Shown: positions 23,713-36,250 of the stretch, one piece after another
Position numbering within the stretch: position 1 is the stretch's first letter
Layout of the letters: every line of letters starts with the position of its first letter
Source of the DNA: Taxillus chinensis
Taxonomy: Eukaryota; Streptophyta; Magnoliopsida; Santalales; Loranthaceae
Assembly (NCBI GenBank): GCA_023512835.1
Contig: CM042085.1
Coordinates: 36,968,324-37,032,323 of the forward strand
Direction of reading: 5' to 3'
DNA length: 64,000 nt
Program-made: the position numbers and the translations under genes
Notes under the pieces: model-generated
The model's database searches: none
The model's input: the letters and a program-made list of their open reading frames with translations, nothing else
Told to the model about the DNA's origin: nothing

Positions 23713-24156
23713 TTGGAGTTTTCCGTGGGAGATCATGTGTTCCTTCATGTTTCTCCACGTCGTGGGCATCGACGGTTTGGAAGGGGTTCCAAGCTATCTC
23801 CATGGTTTATTGGTCCTTTTGAGGTTATGACTCGTGTGGGGCCAGTGGCCTACCGGTTAGCATTGCCACCGCAGTTGAGTCGGGTACACAATGTGTTCTA
23901 TGTGTCCCAGTTGAGGAAGTATCACCCTGACCTCACTCATGTGATTGATTGGGGGACGTTGGATATTGAAGATGACATGTCTGTTGTTGAGGTCCCTATC
24001 CGTATACTAGATCGACGGGACAAGCTTTTGCGTGGTCGCACTATTCCATCGGTTCGCGTGCTGTGGCAGCACTGGGGCATTGAGGAGGAGACTTGGGAGC
24101 GTGAGTCCATGATGCATGAACAGCACCTAGAGTTGTTCGAGGACGAACAATCTTGA
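23713..24156 (+). pseudogene. Integrase C-terminal region with chromodomain-like end
   Basis: 147 codons open. The GPY/F-type block reads GSKLSPWFIGPFEVMTRVGPVAYRL, followed by VHNVFYVSQLRKYHPD. The end reads LLRGRTIPSVRVLWQHWG then EEETWERES, the chromodomain-like tail seen in Tekay/Del chromoviruses. Closes with TGA at 24154. This segment is the family reference for the scraps found in the three gag-only elements. Confidence 0.85.
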
Positions 24157-24386
24157 GGGTGGGAGGTGGCTGTTGGCCAAAGGATAGTGATGTGCTTTCC
24201 AATACTAGTTGTTCATGATATGTTGTGTATTGTCCTTTAAACATTTATTTGTTTTTGAGATGTGTTTTGAGATCTGTATCTGTAACATGCGGGTATGTGT
24301 TATATGCATTGTGGTGCTTTGTTGAGTTTGCGGACATATGTCCTGTTATGTGTTGTGTGCGGTGTATGATCCAATTGGGTGGTGTG
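24157..24386 (+). other. 3' tail of the Tekay-type element, polypurine tract deleted
   Basis: Matches the tails at 20187-20519 and 32540-32866 up to the phrase GTATGATCCAATTGGG, then jumps directly to the LTR at 24387. About 100 bases including the GAGGACGAAAAGTCTTAAGGG tract region are missing. Confidence 0.6.
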
Positions 24387-24952
24387 TGTAATTACCCGTG
24401 TTTTGGGATGTGTAGAGTCACAGTTTTGTCTTTTGAGTGGCAATTTTCTAGTTTTTAGGGAACTTCTACTCATGGACTTCAGCCAAATCATTTTATTTAC
24501 CAAATAGGGAACTTTTGACGAAAGAGGGCAGCCTAGGGAGGCAAAAATGGAGTGCACGTGATATGGGGCATTATCACGTGCAAGGTTTTTATTGCATGCC
24601 TACCTTCTACATGATTTAAGGAAGCTTGGGATAGAATTTCACATCATTTGGAGCTGCACGTGATATGGGGATATGACGTGCATTATGGCATGCAGCCATA
24701 TTTTTGCACCATCACCTTGGTTTTGTGATTCTAATAATCTTTTCCTAAAGGGGCATGTTGGAATTGTGGGTATTTTGTCTTGTGTAGATGCGAGAAGGTT
24801 GTAGCCTGTTCCATCAAAACTACATCGTTTTGATGCTGGGATTCACCTAATCAAAACTACATCGTTTTGATGTTGAGGTGTCTATATAAAGAGGTGGAGG
24901 TCTCCTTGTTTTAGGGTTAGGGTTTTCCGTCAGCCGTTGCAGCCGTCGCAAA

Positions 24953-24992
<40 letters not shown>

Positions 24993-26128
24993 AGAGAGCT
25001 CCTGGTTGCTGCTGGAGTGTCTAGCGTGGGTGGACGACATCTAGCGTGGGAGGATCTTCCAGAGGTAGGGGTTCTGTCTTTTCTAGTACCCATTCCGGGG
25101 TTAGACCCTGTCATGGATAATCTGTTGAGTATTATCGTTGTTGTTATAATATATATATGTAAATTCATATAGGTGTGACCTCCTATATGAATGTTGGCCT
25201 TCAATGGCATGTTTGATGTTATTTCCTATGTGGATGTTTGCTATCCTGTGCAAGTATGCCTGCATGATAGGTGTTCGATTTTATGCCTGTGTGGCTGCGT
25301 TTGTGAGCCTATGAATGTGTGCACGTTATACGTTTGATAATATGCCTGTGAGGCTAAGCTTATTATATGTTTGATAATATGCCTGAGTGGCTATGCCTAT
25401 TATGTGTTTGATTTTATGCCTGTGTGGCTGAGTTTGAGAACCTGTGAATGTGCGCATGCCATGTGTTTGATTTTATGCCCGTGTGGCAGAAATGTATGTT
25501 ATGTGTTTGATTGTATGATTGTTGGCCTGAGAGGTTGTGGGAACTATTTACCTGAGAGGCGGTTAAATATTTGCCTGAGAGGCGGTTAAATTGTTAGCCT
25601 GGAAGGCTGTGAAATTGGTAGCCTGTGAGGCTGTGGAGCCAGCGTGGTTGGGGCTGTGGTTGCGCCCATTTGAGTGGTGTGTTTTACTTATATTTACTAC
25701 TGCCACGACACTGCACTAGTACATGTTCTCATGTAGTGGTTAGGTGCATGGGATGGGTTAGGGAGACATGATCCCTACTGAGTTGTGGTTGCTCACCCCT
25801 CCTACTGTGTTATGTTTTTCTCAGGGACCTACAGGCGTTAGGTGGGAACACCAAGGTGGACAACAGTTCTGTTTGTGGTTTTGAGAGGCTTTGTACCCCA
25901 GTGGGGAGATATTGTAAAGTGGATTTTATTGTAATAAAGGCATGTGGATTTGTAAACATTTATCCTGATTTGAATTTAATAAATTTATCATTTTGTCCTT
26001 CTGTATATCAGCTGTGTAGTGTTTGATGTCCTGTGTGGGAGTGTTGTATCCTACCCCCTTCTCCCTTTGCGTGGGTAAAGGGGGAGTCACGAACCGATTT
26101 CCTCGGGTTGGAAATTCGGGGCGTGACA
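24387..26128 (+). repeat. LTR, subfamily with CACGTGATAT-type inverted repeat (5' LTR of 24387-36250)
   Basis: Starts TGTAATTACCCGTG, ends GGGGCGTGACA. Inverted repeat at 24657-24682, ACGT-core palindromes near 24815 and 24850, TATA box 24882-24890, GA tract at about 24955-24991, hairpin 25164-25191, and GCCTGAGAGGC-type repeats at about 25521-25620. Confidence 0.85.
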
Positions 26129-26131
26129 ATA

Positions 26132-26142
26132 TGGTATCGAGC
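26132..26142 (+). other. Primer-binding site with a one-base deletion
   Basis: TGGTATCGAGC; the A of the usual TGGTATCAGAGC is missing. Pairing with iMet tRNA would be weakened. Confidence 0.75.
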
Positions 26143-26720
26143 ATGGTCTAGTTGGCCTAGGGTAGTGGGCGGATGTAGTTGTCTTGAGTCCTTTGGAGGA
26201 GCCTAGAGGGACGTGCCTGATTAACATGGTCCTGTTTGAGCCTCTAAGGTGTACTTGGGGTAGTCCAGTCCTGTGGTTGGATTTGCATCCATTGGTATTA
26301 GGGCACTAGTTGCATTTGTTGCTTATGTGTAATTGCATGATAAATGGTTTGAACGTGATAAAGTTTTAATTGTGGAACTCTAAAATTTTGTGATGAATTG
26401 AGCATGAAAGCATGGAAAAGAATTTGTGGTATTGAAACTGTCCTTGTGAACTTGAAGCTTGTGAAATGTGAATGAACTGAAAAATAATAATGTTGGTGTT
26501 CTTGGAATGATTGAGCATGTGATTTGTGTGGTATTGTGTGGAATAACCGTGGTTATGAACAATGTGATGGGGTTTGAATTTGTATCATCTGTGCAATATG
26601 AATCTATGGATTTGTGTAGTATTAATGCGTGTTATAGCTTAAGCTGCTTAGTCGGTGGTGGACTCGAGGTTGTTGAGATCGTTGAGGGTTAATCTGGATT
26701 ACTAACGTTTCGTGTAGCCA

Positions 26721-27290
26721 ATGTCTCCGAACACTGTAGACCGTGCGACTATTGAGGTAACAGAGGAGCCCGCCACTCAGGCTGGGCAAGTGCGAGAGCT
26801 GCAGGCTAAAGGTGATAATCTAATCATGGCAGAGGTTGGCGTTTTTGGCCCGATTATTCAAGAGATGAGGGATCAGATTCGACAACTGATTAGGAGCGAT
26901 GTACACCGAGAGTTGTCAACCCATATCATTGAGGGGAGTTTGGGTGCGGATCAACAGAAGCCAAATTTCCCAATCAGCAGGAAGGACTTAAGAGGCAAAG
27001 GGCGCAAGTTGAGAATGGTCACGAGTTTCAAGTTGGGGGTCAACCCTCAACACTTCCATTTGAGTCCCGTTTCCCTAAGGGTTGTGCTTGCTGTGGACAA
27101 CCGAGACATTGGAAAAGAGAGTGTGCCAAGAAGCAGTATCGGTGCCGCCTTTGTGGAAAAGTAGGACATCTTCGTACAGTCTGTTTTGGTAGGACCAGGA
27201 GCGATGCTAGAGGACTGGCTCAGCGAGCTAGGGGTAAAGCTCAACGTCGAGCCCCGATTGGAGGCAGGAGGACTACCTAGTGAGGCCAGT
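26721..27290 (+). pseudogene. gag of the second gag-only element, both zinc knuckles intact
   Basis: ATG at 26721 (MSPNTVDRATIEVTEEPATQ) opens 147 codons. The frame is then shifted, and in the shifted frame two complete C-x2-C-x4-H-x4-C knuckles lie at 27083-27184: CACCGQPRHWKREC and CRLCGKVGHLRTVC. A basic Arg/Ala tail follows (ARGLAQRARGKAQ). Best-preserved gag of the three copies. Confidence 0.7.
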
Positions 27291-30200
27291 AGAAGAGCAA
27301 GACAGGACTTACCTTAATAAAGGGTATGATTTCAATTCTCGTGTGATAAGATTTCATTTTTATTGGTGGTAACGTGTTCTCTTAGTGAGTTATCGGTTGA
27401 GTCTCGTACTAGTTTATGTGAGGCTGGGTGAACCTTTTATTGCTAATTTTTGTGATAGTGGGGTATGTTCTCTGGGAGGGCTTTTGAGCCACCATTTTAT
27501 GTTAAGTAAAGCTTAGGAGATCATTTGGGTTACCATTTCAAATGAATGTAGGCTACCTGTGAAAATTTAAAGTAATCAAACCTTGTAGACTACCTTTTTG
27601 CTAGCTAGTAGAGCTTGAGGCGTGAGGTGATGGCTTGGGGGTAACGTGTGACCCCTCCATGGCAACCTTGAATAATAAAGATATGTTCTTATGTGGATAG
27701 AGGTATGTGTTGGAGTACTACTTGAAAGGGATATTCCTGTGGTTACCTGTCCAAGCGTTGTGGTTCAGGGTGGAAAACGCAGCTAGTATAGCCTGCTCTT
27801 AGAGTCTTTGCAGTGTTATCTTGTTGGCTAGAGTGGTCATTACAAGTTTTGGTTAGTAACTATATAGGTGTTCTGGGTTCTCAGATGGTCAAGCAGTGGC
27901 CATATGTCATGTTTGTGGTGTGTGAAAGACCTTGAGTAATGTTCCTAGAATATGTTATGAAATGGGTATGCACATGTATAAAATGTGAAGTGTTCTGGAG
28001 CTCAGCTATTGGTTGTGAGTGGATTTCAAGGGTCGTGCCCGGTGCATCCAATTGGTAAAAAGAGGTAAGCAAGTGAGATTTGGCAGACCTCGTTTGGGCT
28101 TTTTACCTACATCTGGAAAACATTTCTCTAGGGGCTAAGGGTGTGCTTTTGCATGGTAGGGCCATTCCCTTGGTTTGTATCTTGTGGGAAGTAGGCTTAA
28201 AGGAGAGGAGAAGGTGTAAAGCTAGTAAGTTCTACTCGTCAGGTGTCTTGTGTTTCATTGCATTGTGTTGTTGTATGTGTTGCATAAGTGGTAAAGGTAT
28301 ATAGCGGAGTTGCTATGTGTGGGTGTTGCAACACATATGCATAGAGAATGATGAGGCATGGTGTATTGGTATATTAATTGGGTGTGAGGATAAGGAAGAG
28401 TGTTAGAAGTGATGTTGTTTATGTTATTCCTTGTCCTGGTGTTATTAAAGTGTTGGTAAGTTAGGAAAAAGGTTGTTTGATTCCCAAAGTTGCGTCAGTT
28501 GACAGTTTTTGCTTGGAAGGTGCTGGTAGGCGGATGACCTACATTTGTGCTCTTGAAAACCTTTCATGTACAGTATCACGCGGTAAGGGAGACGGTTCAC
28601 GCTATCAAGGTGTTGGTGTGTTTGGGAGCTACATGAAAGTCCCGAATCAGGCGTTTAAATGCCTTGTTTCCTGTGCCTACCCGGAGGAATGGCAATGATC
28701 ACATTTAGCTCAGGCTAGAGCTTGAGCATTTCTTGGTCAGTTTGAGTGTTTTGTTGGTGTGTTGAGATAGAACGTGACAGTTGGTATAGCGGGGTTAGTG
28801 GGCCATGAGGTGGAGTATGTCCTGGAGGCAAAGGATTCCCTTGTGACCTGTGAGTGGTGACACCGAGGATTCCGTTATTGTCATGTTGCAGGTAGGGGAG
28901 TTTTCTAGGGTGGAGAGAACTACGTTGTTGGTAACTACCCGGCGTCAAAGGATTCCTATCGCATGGAATGTCTGCTGACTGAGTAAGGCATTATCACTTG
29001 GGTTGTAACATAAGCCTCAGTTAGTGAAGGCTGTGTGGGACCTTGGTGGATCCCTATTTTACCATCGTCAGAGAGGTGTTATTTGTGTGGCGTTCTGGTT
29101 CATGGGATTCTTTAGTAGATTCTCAATGTTGGTGACTGGTGTTAGCCCGATAGTAGATTTTGGTCTTGCCGTGATTGGGTATGGTACTGAATTTGTTGTT
29201 TTGAGTTACTCCTTGGACTCCGTTGGGCGTCATGTTGACTGAGACCGAATGGTGGAGGGAAAACTTCATCTTGATATAGTTGTGTCCTAGATTGTAAGTC
29301 ATCTTGAGTCCCCATTGGAGTTGGTTGGGTTCCGCTGTTCCTTGATTGAGGATATGTTCCTCGGATCCCCAAGCATGTATCGCAATAGAGTGAGGCGGTT
29401 TTAGCAGTGATGATGGTGCTGCTGTGGTGGTCTCCATGTGTGGAAATGTGATTGTTGTTTGCATCATGCTATTATCCTGTTTGTTTGTGTTTTATTGTAA
29501 CCTCATTGTGTTTACGGTGAGGGTGAGGTCTACATATGAGGTGTGGCTGCGCTGTGAATTGTTGGTGTGGAGTGTTGGTCCCATTGTGACGCGAGTAGGC
29601 ATCTCCAGTAGACATCTCACTCAATCTTATGCAATCTCATGAATGGCTGCTTCACGCGTAGGCTTATGTGCTTTGGAAGGTTTCCCGACCTCACTGTTAT
29701 CAGACTTGCTCATGTGCGCTGTTGTCAGTGTGCTCTTTGGCCAAGCTCTAGTTCTTGATCGACTCATACGTGTTAAGTTCGTGTTGACTAAATGGAGGTA
29801 CTCATTTGGCAATTCCTAACAATGTTTGTGGTAATGACTGCATTGTGTTGTTTTGATCTTCTCGTGATATTTGCTACTTGGTTTCTCTTTTCGGGGACGA
29901 AAAGTCCAAAGGTGGGAAGGTTGTGAGGAAACTCCCTGCGGATGAGTTTGTATGGTGTTGGCGAATGGGCAGCGGAACGTTAAACGTGTAGTAGTTGTCA
30001 CGCCCCAATTTCCTTTCACTTGGAAATGGGTAATGACCGCCCATGCCCGCACCTAAAGGGTCAAGGGGTTGGTGCAAGCACCTAAAAGAAAAAGGACTTG
30101 ACATGGGTACTGTCCCAAACTTGTACAACCAGGCTACATGCCACGGGGCATGCTCCTGCTCCCAAACCATGCATACAACCACAAATTAAATGATAATCAT

Positions 30201-31853
30201 ATCTCAATTTATTACATTTCAAAGAGGCTCAAAGTCTATTACAACTCAGTTGGGGAAAAACTCCCATCAAATCATAATATATTCTGTTTACAAACAATCC
30301 AAACCATAAAAGCACAATTCCACAAAAACAATGAAATTAATAAAATCTTCAGCCTCAGTAGCCTACCACCACAGCTCTTTCACCTACCGCCTGCTATTCC
30401 CTGCAAAAGAACAGTTTATAGGAGGGGTGAACAAACCATAGCTCAGTAGGGTTCCAGTCTCCCCTGACCCGTCCCACTCTACAATATGCATGATAAGTGT
30501 ATGCTTGTGCTCGTGTAGTGCCTAAAGCTAAACAGCACACCTCACCCAGTAACACACCATTTACCTGTGCCCACACTGGAGGGCAGAGGACACCCCGCCA
30601 CCACGGTAACTTGACATACCACACCCAGGCGAATGTTGCATGGTCACCAATGCAACATTTTCCACCCGAGTCAGATATGGCCATCACCTCCTCAGATGCC
30701 ATACCTACCCTCAGGAATGGGTGCAGACTTAGCCCACCGTCGTGAGTGCTACACCGAGACTCAGGACCGCAGTCCTGGCCAAATCTCAAAGGGGGTCCAG
30801 TAGTTGTGCCTGGCCCATAAGTCATCTCAACCCACAAGTGTTTGGGTACTCATTCTCAAATACAAGTTCACAGTATCTCAGCAAATACATTAGAAGTACA
30901 TCTCAGCAAACACAGCTCAAACGCAAGTGCAACTCAGTAATGCAACTCAGGCATACATCTCAACTCAGTACAAAGTAACTCAGAGAGCACAACTCAAATA
31001 TATTAATGCAACTCAGCAAGCATAACTCAGATATATCAATGTAAATCAACGGTGCATTCAGCTCATCTGTGCAACAGCATTCACTAACATTCACGGTTTA
31101 CGATTCTACCAACATAGGTGTTTTTGAGCTGTTTTGGCAAATTTTAAGACAAATTCAACTCTTGCTTATTACCCAAATCACTCTATTTAAGGGACTTCTG
31201 GCTAAATGGGGCAGCTAAAAGAAGCAAAATGAAGGGTGCACGTCATATGGGCCATATGGCGTGCAGGGGTATCTTTGGCTCCCTACATTCTACACACCTC
31301 AGGGATGTCCGGGGTAAATTTTCAGGGCAATTGGACCTGCACGCCAATTGGGGATATGGCGTGCAAATTGGCGTGCAGCCATGTTTTTGCATAATTTTCT
31401 TTATTTTGTTATTCTAAAGACTTCTCTTTAAAGAACCCACCTCCAATTCCGGTTAGTTTGTAAATTATTAGGCGTTAAACCTAGGATACAAGGCCTATTT
31501 TTAATTCTAGCCTCTACACTCATGCTTAACCACCCATCCAGACAAACCCAGGCCATCCAAATCAATTTTCCCTCAGATATCTATTGAAAATCTCACAATA
31601 AACCAACATGCGCTTATATATATATAGGTATATACTTAGCATCACATCCATAACAGGTAAAAATACAGAATTTTGTGAGAGAGTTTCAAGCGTTGATCAA
31701 GAAATCCCTACCTCAAGAATTTGAGAATACAACAGATCGTTGTATCCTAGCTACCTCGATGCCTCCGGTCTCTCGTCATCAGCAGGAACCTCAGATCGTC
31801 GGCCTTGGATCGTCTCCCTCCCTCTCTGGCCGTCTCTCCCTCTCTCGGCCGTG

Positions 31854-31892
<39 letters not shown>

Positions 31893-32866
31893 GATGGCTG
31901 CTAGGGTTTGCAAATGAGAAATCCCCTAATTTTTAACCCCTTTTTCTTTATATATTTTCCCACATAATGAAAACGATGCAGTTTTGATTAAGTGAATCCC
32001 TACATCAAAACGATGCAGTTTTGATTAATTAAAAGCCCAGCATCTAAAAGCCCAAAGGCCAAGATTTTCTAACCTATCTCTTAAGCTCAACAGCCTAATT
32101 CATTAAGCCCAACAAATATTAAAATAAATCCCTCAAATAAATATTATTTACGATATGTGAAATTCCTAAAATACCCCTCAGGGCCTCGAACTCCAACTTG
32201 AGCCCAAGTATAGTCAAAATTCTCCATTTGACTAGCACCTCACTGTTCTGATGTTCATTCTCTAAGACAAGGTCTCTTACTTAAGGCTAACTCCAAGAAC
32301 TCCTCAAACACGGGTCCTTACAGTAGTGTTTTGTTTACGAGTTTTTCCTTGTAGTGGTGTTTATGCTGTCAGTTGGTCTGTGACCTATGTGATTTGTTAA
32401 ACGTGTTAGGGATGGGAGTATGTCTTACACCATTGTGACATATGACTACTTGTGAAATATGTGTTAGGTGAGGAGGAGACATGGGAACGTGAGTCCATGA
32501 TGCGTGAGTATAGCATCCAGAGTTGTTCGTGGACGAACAATCTTAAGGGTGGGATGTGGCTGTTGGCCAAGGGATAGCAATGTGTTTTCTTGTATTAGTT
32601 GTTCTTTACCTGGTGTATGTCTTTTGTATTGTCCTTTAGACTTGTATTTGTATTGTGATGTGATTTGTGATGCGGATATGTGTTTTATGCATTGTGATGC
32701 ATGTGGTTATGAATTGTGGTGGTGCTTTGTGAGTTTGTGGACGTATGTCCTGTTACATGCTGTGTGCGATATATGACTCATTTGGGTGTCGTGGCTTGCC
32801 GTTTGGCAAATGGGTAGCTTGTGTTTGTTTTTCCTTACATGTTTCTTTTCGAGGACGAAAAGTCTT
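27291..32866 (+). other. Interior of the second gag-only element
   Basis: LLHGRAIPLVCILW...GLKE at about 28145-28215 matches the pol C terminus. GEEETWERESMMRE resumes at 32467. Between them is the same unassigned block as in the other copies, here also interrupted by the solo LTR at 29996-32322. No RT or integrase is visible. Confidence 0.55.
29996..32322 (-). repeat. Solo gypsy LTR, minus orientation, TSD GTAGT
   Basis: Begins TGTCACGCCCCAATTTCC and ends GGGTCCTTACA on the plus strand, flanked by GTAGT at 29991-29995 and 32323-32327. 2327 bp, longer than its relatives. Contains the CT tract (reverse of GA) at about 31857-31889, inverted repeats around 31238 and 31339, and ACGT-less CGATGCAGTTTTGAT boxes near 31975 and 32010. 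The usual hairpin is not recognisable. No internal region, so it arose by LTR-LTR recombination after insertion. Confidence 0.9.
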
Positions 32867-33208
32867 AAGGGGGAAAGGATGTAATGACCCGTGTTTTGGG
32901 ATGTGTAGAGTTAGTCACAGTTTTGCCTTTTGAGTGGCAATTTTCTAGTTTTTGGGGAACTTCTACTCATGGACTTCAGCTAAATCATTTTATTTACCAA
33001 ATAGGGAACTTTTGACGAAAGAGGGCAGCCTAGGGAGGCAGAAATGGAGTGTTCGTGATATGGGGCATTATCACGTGCAAGGTTTTTATTACATGCTTGC
33101 CTTCTACATGATTCAAGGAAGCTTGGGGTAGAATTTCACATCATTTGGAGCTGCACGTGATATGAGGATATGACGTGCATTATGGCGTGTAACCATATTT
33201 TTGCACCA

Positions 33209-33748
33209 TGTAATGATCCGTATTTTGGGATGTGAGGAGTTAGTTAGTTTTGCCTTTTTAGGTGGAAATTGTTGGGTTTTAGGGAGTTTTATTTCCAAAC
33301 ACTTTGGCTAAATCATCTTGTATGTTGATAAGCAAGCAAGAGGTAAAGTTTGAGCCCAATAGGGAGTGCATGTGAGAATGCACATGAGAAGGGCTTTTCA
33401 CGTGCAGTGGGATTTTTGCATGGGAGCCTTCTTGACGTTGTTCCAAGGCTTGTGGTAGAATTCTAGAGCATTTAGAGGTGCCTGTGAGAAGGGCCTTTCT
33501 CACGTGCAGCCTCCATTACCCTTGTTTTGTTGTTCTGATCCTCTTTTGCTAAAGGACCTTGGTGAAATGAGTGCTTTGTCCTATGTGGTTGCAAAAAGGT
33601 TGTAGTCTGTAATCAAAACTATGTCGTTTTGATGCTGGGATTCATTTAATCAAAACTACGTCGTTTTGGGGTTTGAGTTGTCTATATAAAGAGGTGAAGG
33701 CTCCTTGTTCTAGGTTTGGGGTTCTCTTCTTCAGCCACCGCAGCCATC

Positions 33749-33822
<74 letters not shown>

Positions 33823-34837
33823 GAGAGAGTTCTGGCCATTGCTGCTGTGGTGTTTCTCGTGGGCGGACGACGTTCGACATGGGAGCAGGATTGTTGCTGT
33901 GGTGATACATTTTCCTACAGGTAGGGGTTCTATCTTTCCTGGTCTGTCCCAGGGTTAGGCCCTGTGTAGATGATTTACAGAGTTTCTATGGCTGTTGTTA
34001 TAATATTTATCTGTAAATTCATATAGGTGTGACCTCCTATATGAATGTTGGCCTTCAATGGCGTTTTGGTGTGATTCTGACGTTGGGTGGGCAGTGCATG
34101 TTAAATGTTTGATAAAATGCATGTGTGAATATGTTTGTGTAACAATGCCCAGTATGTGTTTGATAATATGCCAGTAAGGCTAGAATAGTGCATTGGTGAA
34201 TGTGTGCCTACTAAGTGTTTGGTTTTATGCCTGAGTGGCAGTGTGTACTACGTTTTGTGAAACCCAGTGGCTGTGGAAGCCCGGGACTGCTCTTGGAAAC
34301 CCGGTGGATGTGGAAGCCCGGGACTGTTCATGTGCTAGCTTGTGTGGCTGGGGAAATAATTGTACTTGCTGATATGGCTTGCTATTACATTTGTTGAAAT
34401 AATTGTCACGACACGACACTTGTACACATGACATGTAGATGCTAGGAGCATGGGTTGGGTTGGGGAGACACGATCCTTAGTGAGCTGTGGTTGCTCACCC
34501 CTCCTACTGTGTTTGGTTTTTTCTATAGGGACTTACAGGCATTAGGCGGGAACACCCAAGTTGAAGGCAGTTCTGTTTTGTGGCTTTATTTATTATTGAG
34601 TTTCATTGTTTATGTGTGAGCTTTGTAACCCTAGTGGGGAGATATTGTAATGAGGAGTTTTATGTAATAAACGCATGTTTAGACTTAATAGATATATAAT
34701 TTTGCCTCTCTGAATATAAACTGTGAAGTGGATGGTATCCTGTGTGGGCATGTTGTATTCTACCCCCTTTATCCAAACTCCGGTAAAGGGAAGGTCACGT
34801 TCCAGTCTCATCGGGTTGGAAAATTCGGGGCGTGACA
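33209..34837 (+). repeat. Solo gypsy LTR, TSD CACCA, nested in an LTR
   Basis: TGTAATGATCCG to GGCGTGACA, flanked by CACCA at 33204-33208 and 34838-34842. The interrupted host reads GCACCATCACCTTGG, intact at 24706-24720. Inverted repeat at 33380-33405, TATA box 33682-33690, a very long GA tract at about 33750-33829, hairpin 34018-34045. Confidence 0.92.
33750..33829 (+). repeat. Long GA microsatellite in LTR leader
   Basis: About 80 bases of nearly uninterrupted GA about 60 bases after the TATA box. Comparable tracts lie at 14511, 21219, 24955, 35088, 36919-36995, 54188 and 60718, and as CT in the minus LTRs at 31857, 42700 and 46650, so the position is conserved while length varies. Confidence 0.9.
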
Positions 34838-35595
34838 CACCATCACCTTGGTTTTGTGATTCTAATAATCTTTTCCTAAAGGGGCATGTTGGAATTGTGG
34901 GTATTTTGTCTTGTGTGGATGCGAGAAGGTTGTAGCCTGTTCCATCAAAACTATGTCGTTTTGATGCTGGGATTCACTTAATCAAAACTACGTTGTTTTG
35001 ATGTTGAGGTGTCTATATAAAGAGGTGGAGGTCTCCTTGTTTTAGGGTTAGGGTTTTCCGTAAGCCGTTGCAGCCATCGCAAAGAGGGAGAGAGAGAGAG
35101 ACAAGAGAGCTCCTGGTTGCTGCTGGAGTGTCTAGCGTGGGTGGACGATATCTATTGTGGGAGGATCTTTCAGAGGTAGGGTTCTGTCTCTTCTAGTACC
35201 CATTCCGGGGTTAGACCCTGTGGTGGATAATCTATCGAGTATTATCGTTGTTGTTATAATATATATATATATACATATATATAAATTTATATAGGTGTGA
35301 CCTCCTATATGAATGTTGGCCTTCAATGGCATGTTTGATGTTATTTCTATGTGGATGTTTGCTATCCTGTGCAAGTATGCCTGCATGATAGGTGTTCGAT
35401 TTTATGCCTGTGTGGCTGCATTTGTGAGCCTATGAATGTGTGCACGTTATACGTTTGATAATATGCCTGTGAGGCTAAGCCTATTATGTGTTTGATAATA
35501 TGGCTGAGTTTGAGAACTTGTGAATGTGCGCATGCCATGTGTTTGATTTTATGCCTGTGTGGTAGAAATGTATGTTATGTGTTTGATTGTATGAT

Positions 35596-35760
35596 TGTTG
35601 GCCTGAGAGGCTGTGGGAACTATTTGCCTGAGAGGCGGTTAAACTATTTGCCTGAGAGGTGGTTAAACATTTGCCTGAGAGGCAGTTAAATATTTACCCG
35701 AGAGGCGGTTAAATTGTTAGCTTGGATGGCTATGAAATTGGTAGCCTATGAGGCTGTGGA
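35596..35760 (+). repeat. About 23-bp GCCTGAGAGGC repeats
   Basis: Runs of TTGCCTGAGAGGCGGTTAAA, five or so imperfect copies. The partner LTR has two to three copies at about 25521-25620. Confidence 0.75.
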
Positions 35761-36250
35761 GCCAGCGTGGCTGGGGCTGTGGTTGCGCCCATTTGAGTGG
35801 TGTGCTTTACTTGTATTTATTACTTCCATGACACTGCACTAGTATACGTTCTCATGTAGTGGTTAGGTGCATGGGATGGGTTGGGGAGACATGATCCCTA
35901 TTGAGCTATGGTTGCTCACCCTCCTACTGTGTTTTGTTTGTCTCAGGGACCTACACGTGTTAGGTGGGAACACCTAGGTGGACAATAGTTCTGTTTGTGG
36001 TTTTGAGAGGCTTTGTACCCCAGCGGGGAGATATTGTAAAGTGGATTTTATTGTAATAAAGGCATGTGGATTTGTAAACGTTTATCCTGATTTGAATTTA
36101 ATAAATTTATGATTCTGTCCTTCTGTATATCAGCTGTGTAGTGTATGATGTCCTGTGTGGGAGTGTTGTTGTATCCTACCCCCTTCTCCACCGCGTGGGT
36201 AAAGGGGGAGTCACGAACCGTTTTCCTCGGGTTGGAAATTCGGGGCGTGA

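Larger units (their letters stand above)
9987..24386 (+). mobile_element. Decayed Ty3/gypsy chromovirus (Tekay/Del type), interrupted by a nested element
   Basis: Reading left to right: a stub of the 5' LTR ending GGCGTGACA at 10017, an iMet primer-binding site at 10021, gag, protease, RT, RNase H, the nested element at 13829-22587, integrase, and a chromodomain-like C terminus ending at 24156. The order PR-RT-RH-IN with a C-terminal chromodomain-like segment is that of Tekay/Del chromoviruses. More than ten premature stops and several one-base frameshifts show it is inactive. The polypurine tract before the next LTR (24387) is deleted, so assignment of that LTR as its own 3' LTR is uncertain. 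The upstream LTR is reduced to roughly 30 bases; the 9650-9986 sequence before it does not match the other LTRs. Confidence 0.85.
24387..36250 (+). mobile_element. Second gag-only gypsy element with two nested solo LTRs
   Basis: 5' LTR 24387-26128, primer-binding site at 26132 (one base deleted), gag from 26721, an interior like that of 15742-20532, polypurine tract 32867-32879, 3' LTR 32880-36250. A minus-strand solo LTR sits in the interior (29996-32322) and a plus-strand solo LTR in the 3' LTR (33209-34837). Without these the two LTRs are about 1742 and 1737 bp, consistent with a pair. The 3' LTR lacks its terminal CA. Confidence 0.75.
32880..36250 (+). repeat. 3' LTR of the second gag-only element, split by a solo LTR
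   Basis: Starts TGTAATGACCCGTG after the polypurine tract; resumes at 34843 after the nested solo LTR; ends GGGGCGTGA at 36250 without the final CA. Inverted repeat at 33153-33178; TATA box 35013-35020; hairpin 35286-35313; GCCTGAGAGGCGGTTAAA repeats at about 35596-35760. Confidence 0.85.

Noticed and set aside
10737..24156. Reassigned TAG codon or readthrough as coding strategy of the gypsy pol
   Set aside because: Stops are scattered, accompanied by frameshifts and fit C-to-T decay at CAG; a functional recoding site would be single and at a domain border.
33673..33958. Arg/Glu repeat proteins across GA tracts
   Set aside because: Simple-sequence translation of a microsatellite in the LTR leader.
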